Assembly: GCA_030544215.1 (NCBI GenBank)
Contig: JARZZO010000004.1
Location: 14,806,501 to 14,870,500 of the forward strand
Length of the DNA stretch: 64,000 nt
Direction of reading: 5' to 3'
DNA from: Zantedeschia hybrid cultivar
Taxonomy: Eukaryota > Streptophyta > Magnoliopsida > Alismatales > Araceae
Both the position numbers and the translations under genes were made by a program. The notes under the pieces were generated by a model, which worked only from the letters and a program-made list of their open reading frames with translations, had not been told where the DNA came from and ran no database searches. Positions 56,612 to 64,000 of the stretch are shown here, in pieces (position 1 is the stretch's first letter; the number at the start of each line of letters is the position of its first letter).

Positions 56612-59528
56612 ATGTTCCACTTGGACTAAAGCCAATCACCCTTATGTTGAATCCCCATAGCCTCTAGATGACTCTCAAACACATTTTAAGTCAATGGCTT
56701 CATTAGTGGATCTACTATGTTGTCGGCGGAGGGAACTCTTTTCACTATGACATCTACTCTGATAATGATCTCTCTGATCAAGTAAAATTGTCTTAAAATG
56801 TGCTTCGACTGATGATGAGACTGCAACTCTTTCGCTTGTGCATTCACCCTACTGTTGTCACACAGTAGCGGGACGAGATCAAAGATACTCGGCATCACAC
56901 CATGGTCTCTAATGAACTTTCTCATCTAAACTTGAGCTGCAATTGTAGCAATGTGCTCAACTTCTGTCTTTGAATTTGTAGTGGTTTCTTACTTAAAAAT
57001 CTTCCAACTCACTACACCGCTGTTCAATGTGTACACAAAATCGAAGGTAGACTGGCTATCATTTGGATCAAATTGGAAGCTTGAGTCAGTATAACCTCGT
57101 AGCTTCAAGTCACCTTCTTTATAGACCAAAAATATATCCCTAGTCCTTCTCAAGTATTTGAGGATACATTTTACGGCCTTCGAATGTGATCACCCATATC
57201 TACTTGATATCTACTCGTAACGCTTAGAGCGAATGCCACATCAGGCATAGTACATAACATGGCATACATGATAGAACCTGTGTCAGAGGCATAGGGTACT
57301 CTATCCATGATTGCCCTCTCTTCAGGAGTCTTAAGAGACTGCCCCTTAGATAAATAAATTTCATGTCTTATCAGTATGAGATCTCTTTTGAAGTTTTCCA
57401 TGCTAAATCTTCTGACAATGGTGTCTATGTACATAAATTGGGTCAATCCACACATCCTCTTTGATCTATCCTTACATATTCGTATTCCTAATACGTAGAA
57501 TGTTTCTCCTAAATCCTTCATACAGAAGTTCTTTGACAGCCACACCTTTACTGGCGACAACATTGCTACATCATTTTCAATGAGTAGAATGACACTGGCA
57601 TAAAGGACTAAGAAGGTAATTGAATTTCCACTAGTTTTCTTGTACACACAAGACTCGTCTTCATTCTTAATAAAGTCATAAGACTTGATTGCTTGATCAA
57701 ATTTTATTATCCAGCTCTGAGATGCTTGCTTCAGTCCATAAACAGACCTCTGCAGCTTGCACACTTTATCTGAAAATTCTTCGGAAGTAAAGCCCTCAGG
57801 TTGTATCATGTACACCTTTTCCTCAAGGTTTCCATTAAGAAATATAGTATTCACATCCATCTGCTAGATTTCGTAGTCGTAATGTGTAACAATGTTGAGA
57901 AGTACTCTGATCGAGTTGATCATGGCAACTAGTGAGAAAGTTTTGTCATAGTCAATTCCTTGTATTTGACGATATCCCTTTTCTACCAACCTGTAATAAA
58001 TGCACACATTCATAGACTTCATTATGAAACGATAATAAATGCATTACACATAACGAATATAAAGTCACAAACTATTATTAATAAATGAACAAGGTTATAC
58101 ATAATATTTGATTGGCTTATAGGCCACCTAACACTAATAATATTCCACTTGGACTAAAGCCAATCACCCTTATGTTGAATCCCCATAGCCTCTAGGTGAC
58201 TCTCAAACACATTTTAAGTCAATGGCTTCGTTAGTGGATGTGCTATGTTGTCGGCGGAGGGAACTCTTTTCACTATGACATCTACTCTGATATTGATCTC
58301 TCTGATCAAGTAAAATTGTCTCAAAATGTGCTTCGACTGATGATGAGACTGCAACTCTTTCGCTTGTGCATTCACCCTACTGTTGTCACACAGTAGCGGG
58401 ATGAGATCAAAGATACTCGGCATCACACCATGGTCTCTAATGAACTTTCTCATCTAAACTTGAGCTGCAATTGTAGCAATGTGCTCAGCTTCTGTCTTTG
58501 AATCTGTAATGGTTTCTTACTTAAAAATCTTCCAACTCACTACACCGCTGTTCAATGTGTACACAAAATCGAAGGTAGACTGGCTATCATTTGGATCAAA
58601 TTGGAAGCTTGAGTCAGTATAACCTCGTAGCTTCAAGTCACCTTCTTTATAGACCAAAAATATATCCCTAGTCCTTCTCAAGTATTTGAGGATACATTTT
58701 ACGGCCTTCGAATGTGATCACCCATATCTACTTGATATCTACTCGTAACGCTTAGAGCGAATGCCACATCAGGCGTAGTACATAACATGGCATACATGAT
58801 AGAACCTGTGTCAGAGGCATAGGGTACTCTATCCATGACTGCCCTCTCTTCAGGAGTCTTAGGAGACTGCCCCTTAGATAAATAAATTTCATGTCTTATC
58901 AGTATGAGATCTCTTTTGAAATTTTCCATGCTAAATCTTCTGACAATGGTGTCTATGTACATAAATTGGGTCAATCCACACATCCTCTTTGATCTATCCT
59001 TACATATTCGTATTCCCTATACGTAGAATGTTTCTCCTAAATCTTTCATAGAGAAGTTCTTTGACAGTCACACCTTTACTGGCGACAACATTGCTACATC
59101 ATTTTCAATGAGTAGAATGACATCAGCATAAAGGACTAAGAAGGTAATTGAATTTCCACTAGTTTTCTTGTACACACAAGACTCGCCTTCATTCTTAATG
59201 AAGTCATAAGACTTGATTGCTTGATCAAATTTTATGTTCCAGCTCTGAGATGCTTGCTTCAGTCCATAAACAGACCTCTGCAGCTTGCACACTTTATCTG
59301 AAAATTCTTCGAAAGTAAAGCCCTCAGGTTGTATCATGTACACATTTTCCTCAAGGTTTCCATTAAGAAATATAGTCTTCACATCCATCTGCCAGATTTC
59401 GTAGTCGTAATGTATAGCAATGTTGAGAAGTACTCTGATCGAGTTGATCATGGTAACTAGTAAGAAAGTTTTGTCATAGTCAATTCCTTGTATTTGACGA
59501 TATCCCTTTACTACCAACCTTACCTTAT
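56473..59528 (-). repeat. 1528-bp tandem duplication inside element G
   Basis: 56473-58000 and 58001-59528 match base for base at offset 1528, with roughly 35-40 substitutions noticed by eye. The unit contains the first 139 bp of the 3' LTR, the polypurine tract, RNase H and the C-terminal two thirds of RT. The copy boundary at about 58000 joins mid-RT to LTR sequence. Confidence 0.9.
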
Positions 59529-60860
59529 AAGTGTCAATATGTCCATCTACACCGATCGTTCTTGTGAAGACCCACTTGCATCCGATGGGTAGAATACCTT
59601 TAGGCAAGTCCTTCAAGTCTTAAACTTTGTTGGTGTATATGGACTGCATTTCAGAGTTCATGGTTTCTCGTCATTTTTCGACTTCTAGACCCTCAATGGC
59701 TTCCTAGTAGGTCTTGGGATCATCATCCTCATTATATAGCATATTCGAGTCATCCTCATTGATATGTCCCATGTATCTTTCGAGATGTCTCAGTATTCTA
59801 ACAAACCTAGGAAGTTTCTGTGTGTACTCTCGAGCAAGTTCAAGATCCGATGGCTCATCTGATAAGCTAGAAATAGTTTGTAGATCTAGAACCTCTTCCA
59901 GGACTACTGTAGTCCCATTTTCCTCCAGGAGAAGATATTCTTCTTCTAAGAACACCTCTCTCCTGATGACAAACACATTTTATTCACCAAAATGGTAAAA
60001 GTAATAACCAAATATTTTCTTTGGATACCCAACAAACCGGCATCTGTCAGTTCTTGACTCTAGTTTGTCTAGATCATGTCTCTTCATATAGGCCGGACAA
60101 CTCCAGACTTTAACATGCTTAAAGTCCAGCTTTCTACCCTTCCATATCTTATATGGAGTAGAAGTCATAGATTTACTAAGTACCATGTTCAGTAGATATA
60201 TAGCTGACTCAAAGGTATATCCCCACAGAGATACTGCTAATTGTGAGAAGCTCATCATCGAATGCACTATGTCCAATAAGATACGATTCCTCTTTTCAGA
60301 CACACTATTCATCTGAGGCATATAAAGAGGAGTTAGCTAAGAAATGTTATCATTATCTTTTAAGAACAGTGTGAATTCCATACTTAAGTATTCTCCTATC
60401 CAATCCAATCAGAGAGCTTTAATACGCTTTCTGGTTGCTTCTCTACTTCATTCTTAAACTGTCTGGATTTCTCAAAAGCTTCTCACTTATACTTCATTAA
60501 GTACACATATCCGAATCTTGAGAAATCATCAATAAATGTAATGAAGTAAGAGAACCACCCACCCTTGGCTTAGGTAGACATAAGACCACGTACATCTAAA
60601 TATATTAGTTCCAAAATGTCCTCGGCCCTCTCTCCATGTCCAGTAAATAGAGACTTGGCCAACTTGTCCATTAGACATGACTCACATACTACATATGATT
60701 TATAATCAAATAGATCTAAGTATCCATTCTTATGCAACCTTTGGAGTCTGTTTTTGTCAATGTGTCCAAACCTACAATGCTAAAGATATGCTTGATTCAC
60801 ACCATACTTGTTCTTCTTAAGAGATTTATCATTATGGAGACTGATAAGAAACATCAAAAA
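56612..60860 (-). pseudogene. Element G pol: integrase, RT and RNase H, with repeated RT/RNase H
   Basis: Minus-strand order: integrase (TGHGERA-like region near 60640, SVSEKRNR at 60321 carrying the catalytic Glu, VWSCPAYMKRHDLDKLESRT), linker, RT 59616-59068 (GCKWVFTRTIGVDG, KTIFLNGNLEENVYMIQPEGF), RT C-terminus 58983-58699, RNase H 58453-58214, then the second RT/RNase H copy 57860-56686. The RT catalytic motif is destroyed in both copies: LYADVILL in one and LYASVILL in the other, where F has LYVDDILL. Frameshifts and stops are common in integrase. Confidence 0.8.
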
Positions 60861-60879
60861 GGTACAACTCATTGGTTAG

Positions 60880-61200
60880 TCATGTAGAAGTAATCAATTT
60901 ATTATGATAATAAATAGAACAACCATTCTTCTCAATAGTCAATTTGTATCCTATTCTATCTAAACAGGAAATAGAAATAATGTTCTTTATTATAATAGGA
61001 ACATAATAACAATTGTCTAATGATAAGACATCTCCAAATGGAAACTTGAGGTTCACTGTCCTTACAACAATTGCCATAACCTTTGAGCCGTTTTCTAACC
61101 TCAGGTTCACCTCGCCTCTGCTTAGTTTTCGCCTAATTGTTAGCACCTGCACATCATTGCAGATATGAGAAGTACATCCAGTATCTAATACCTAAGATGT
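60880..61200 (-). pseudogene. Element G protease region
   Basis: Reads VLDTGCTSHICND (active-site Asp-Thr-Gly near 61178-61186), then VLTIRRKLSRGEVNL, VPIIIKNIISISCL and SIYYHNKLI, the usual copia protease and following segment. One stop lies just upstream of the motif. This is the region that element F lacks. Confidence 0.75.
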
Positions 61201-61249
61201 AGAATTTCTAACGGATAAGCTAACATCTATCATATAGATATCTGAAGCT

Positions 61250-62081
61250 TCTTCACGTTTCGCCTTTTCTAGAGCCTTCTCCTTGAGGTACTCCTTGCAG
61301 TTCCTCTTCTAGTGTCCCTTCTGATAACAGTGAGAACACTCATCCTTCTTCACTTCCTTGCCCTTGTCCTTCTTTTCTACTGGCTTTGGCTTGTTTTGCT
61401 TCTTACCCTTGCCTTTCTTAAAGGCTTGGACTGCCTTCCTCTTCTTGTTGGTCCTACCAACCATGAGAAGAACATACTTTCCTTTCTAAAGGTTGCTCTC
61501 TACAATCTTCAGCATGTTGAGCAGCTTTACCAATATGGCCTGAATTTTGTTCATGTTAAAATTAACAATGAACTGGAAGTATGAATCTGGAAGTGAGCTA
61601 AGTACAAGGTCCGTATACATTTCTTTAGGTAACACAAACCTCAAGCACAGCCACCCTCTCGATCCACTTAGTCATCTTCAGCACATGAGTTTGTACTAAA
61701 GATCCCTATGCCATGCGAGCTCTGGATAGGTTTTTTGGATGTCTCATATCCTTCAATCCTGCTCTGCTCCTTAAAAAGCTCCTACAGATTGAGCAAGAGG
61801 GATCTAGCATCCATCTTCTCATGTTGCCTCTATAGTCCATTACTCATTAAGGCAAGTATGTAGCATTGGGCCTGTGCCGAATCCTCCTTCCACTTCTCAT
61901 ATGCGATCATCTCCCCTTTAGGGGCATCTAATGCTAGCTGAAGAGGTGTTTGATCCTCCAAGAAATACATAGTCTGCTCAAGCTTGAAGACAATCTTTAA
62001 GTTTCTGAGCCAATCGGAGTAGTGTGGGCCTGTCAAACAATTGGCATCTAGTATGCCACGCAACAGGTTGTGTGATGACAT
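61250..62081 (-). pseudogene. Element G gag
   Basis: Start MSSHNLLRGILDANCLTGPHY at 62081, reading SDWLRNLKIVFKLEQTMYFLE and YEKWKEDSAQAQCY. A stop lies near 61830. The C-terminal half has a zinc knuckle CSHCYQKGH.KRNC (near 61300-61345) with a stop at its usual Trp position. A Lys-rich stretch precedes it. Confidence 0.8.
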
Positions 62082-63723
62082 TCTTGCCTACAGAGATAAA
62101 ATAACAAAAATAGCAGATGCTCAATTATTAAGTTAAAACAAGATATGGTCTTTTATCTAGTTTAATTCCTACTAATTTTTGACGGACTGTATAACCCTTA
62201 GATATACAGACATGTGACGCCAACAGTCTCTTAGTGGGGATCAGAATCTCAATAACTCAAAGTACGACCTTGTGGATAGCATAATAAATCACATTATGAT
62301 CAGAGAGCAGCCAACTCTTGACACTTGTAACTCCTTGCAGTATCTAGTTATACTCTGACCTCCAAAACGCTAATGGTCTTGTGGATAGCATAACAAACCA
62401 TTATATCTGGTTTAAGCATTACCATCAGTGTGTAACAGGCATAGATTAGGATACAACCCTTGTGGATAGCACAACAAGGCTACACTGTGCCTCTACCCTG
62501 TTTAAGGCATCATCATGTCATAACTTTAGTTTCTCATTAGAGATTGATCGATCTTGTGGATAACACAACAAATCCGTCAAACCTGAATCGAATCCTAAAA
62601 TTATAATGATGGAGGACAATGTGGTGCGCTCTCAATGACTTACGCTATGGCTTAAAATTCAAAGACGAGGAATTTTAATATGTTACGTTAATCTCATCCT
62701 AGGTGATACTATATAAATATATCACATATATTTAATATCTACTATACCTAGATAATTTAATTCACAATCAAATAAAGAAAGCATACATTACCACATATGT
62801 TCATTAATGTGGTGATGGATAGCACAATGATTTGACTAGAACCATACAGTCAATCACACACATTTCAATGTAACTCTTATATTAAATAACAATCATCCTG
62901 GAAGAAGATCTCATCTCTAGCCTTCAGAGTTGTATTTGTGGTTCATCCTCGCTCCTCCTTAACCATCATGAAAAATTTACAAGTGATGAATTGATACATT
63001 ATCAAAATATTACATTTGTAATAATGAAAGCCTTATGGCATAATACAAATGAGGAGGGAGGTAGAATTATATTGGAATAAGAGATGTAGGGAGGTACGTA
63101 GGCCTCAGTAATTAACAATTAATCACATTTCATAATCAATCCACATCTACAACATCACATCATCACATGACAAAATTTAAATGTGCATATCCCTGACCAT
63201 GGTTAACGTTTAACCATCCACAATGATAAGGCGCATCACAAGTGGCTGAGTTTTTTCAACAATAATATGTTTTGGTTTTCACAAAACCTAGGTTCCAATC
63301 AAAATTGGGGTATTTGAATTTTTAAAAATTATAGATTGTAAACATCATTTTAATTCTAAATTAAAAAGCATTAACCACACATCACATATGCACATATGCT
63401 AAATTAATAATTTCTAGACTATTCTATGCACATTAGAACAATTCTAAAAATTATGTTGACATTGATCTAACTCTTAAATTAATTCACATAATAACATTAA
63501 CCATTAATCTAACCATTAGACTAATAAAAAAATGAATTTAACAACATTTGTTAATAAGATTTCAAATATCTCATCTTTATGGACCCCCATTAACTCAAAA
63601 TAAAATTTAAAACTTAAAATAGTTTTAGAAAAATTGAATTTTAGGCCCTTAAGGAAATGGGGTTTGGGCCATTAGGGCCTTGCGGCTTGGCCTATGGTCG
63701 GCCCAGCTGGACCAGGCCCTAGG
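62082..63723 (-). other. Element G leader with hairpin array
   Basis: No supported ORF. Contains at least four hairpins of the TTGTG-CTATC-CACAA family (minus strand; 62250-62310, 62371-62404, 62440-62500, 62542-62582) and a weaker trace near 62813. The rest (62650-63720) is AT-rich and matches the D leader in places. Confidence 0.7.
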
Positions 63724-64000
63724 TTTTAGGTTCACTGTGTCGAATACGAACAAAACGCAGCGGATACGAACAAATCAGGATCGGATCCGTCCCGCTTCGA
63801 TTAATAAAAACTTAAACAGTAAATCGGATTTACCTTGCGCAGATTCGAATCCGCAATCAACCGGTTCCACGCGGTCTTCCTCTCGGTAGATCGTCCTCGC
63901 TTCCTCGCTCGTCGTAGCGTTCGCGGATCCCATCTGGCTGCACGTATTCCTCCGCGACATGTGGATTCAAAATTCCTGTCGGACAAGAGGCGGAGTAGGC
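63724..64000 (-). repeat. Start of a family E copia LTR, running off the window
   Basis: From near 63724 it matches the left part of the LTRs at 24789 and 55056 (AACGCAGCGGA, GGATCGGATCC, TTACCTTGCGC). The first bases are TTTTAGG where the solo LTR has TGTTAGG. Confidence 0.75.

Larger units (their letters stand above)
55056..64000 (-). mobile_element. Element G: minus-strand copia element with internal duplication
   Basis: 3' LTR 55056-56611, duplicated RNase H/RT block, RT, integrase, protease, gag (start 62081) and a 1.6-kb leader with hairpins. A family E LTR begins near 63724 and runs off the window. It is the natural candidate for the 5' LTR, but no primer site is visible next to it, so it may be a separate insertion. 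Confidence 0.7.

Noticed and set aside
1..64000. tRNA, rRNA, organellar or viral segments
   Set aside because: Nothing resembling these was seen apart from the tRNA-complementary primer sites of the retrotransposons.

Overview
The window is nuclear DNA of a flowering plant, probably heterochromatic. I found no host gene, tRNA or rRNA. Nearly everything is LTR-retrotransposon sequence inserted into other LTR-retrotransposon sequence: Ty3/gypsy of the Tat lineage (dual RNase H) and of a Tekay/Del-like chromovirus lineage, plus several related Ty1/copia elements. Every coding region is broken by stops, frameshifts or deletions, so all are annotated as pseudogenes. The species cannot be told from the sequence.

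Layout. 1-15058: a Tat-type gypsy element (element A) on the minus strand: 5' LTR at 13776-15058, leader, gag-protease, RT, RNase H, second RNase H, integrase. In its 3' part lies an oppositely oriented, seven-exon gene for a plant mobile domain (PMD) protein at 317-3199. Its 3' LTR lies left of the window. A sits inside a chromovirus LTR (15059-16299), which sits inside a second Tat LTR on the plus strand (16300-17287). 17390-18190: AT-rich tandem repeat. 18195-20672: a copia LTR interrupted by another copia LTR. 20673-22430: low-complexity and unrecognised DNA. 22430-38815: a minus-strand copia relic (E), interrupted by a solo LTR (24789-26339, TSD CAAGG) and by a complete plus-strand copia element (F, 29017-38014, TSD GAGAC). 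38816-44760: remains of another gypsy LTR and gag, interrupted by a chromovirus solo LTR (40186-42262, TSD TTACA). 45000-54905: a plus-strand copia relic (D) split by a complete plus-strand chromovirus (C, 46146-54359). 55056-64000: a minus-strand copia element (G) with an internal 1528-bp tandem duplication.

Most notable signals. (1) About 40 copies of a short inverted motif GCGTC-N10-GACGC, with a 10-nt spacer of variable sequence in every copy I measured, occur in two gypsy lineages (Tat and chromovirus) and around exon 1 of the captured PMD gene. (2) Four copia elements carry, in the long leader before gag, an array of 35-60-nt hairpins. They share an apical TTGTG-CTWTC-CACAA, and their outer stems differ in sequence yet still pair. 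(3) Element F has a second leader hairpin array built on GGCCGTC/GACGGCC. (4) The Tat LTRs carry two conserved hairpins, one with a compensatory change. The two complete elements C and F both lack a protease region.
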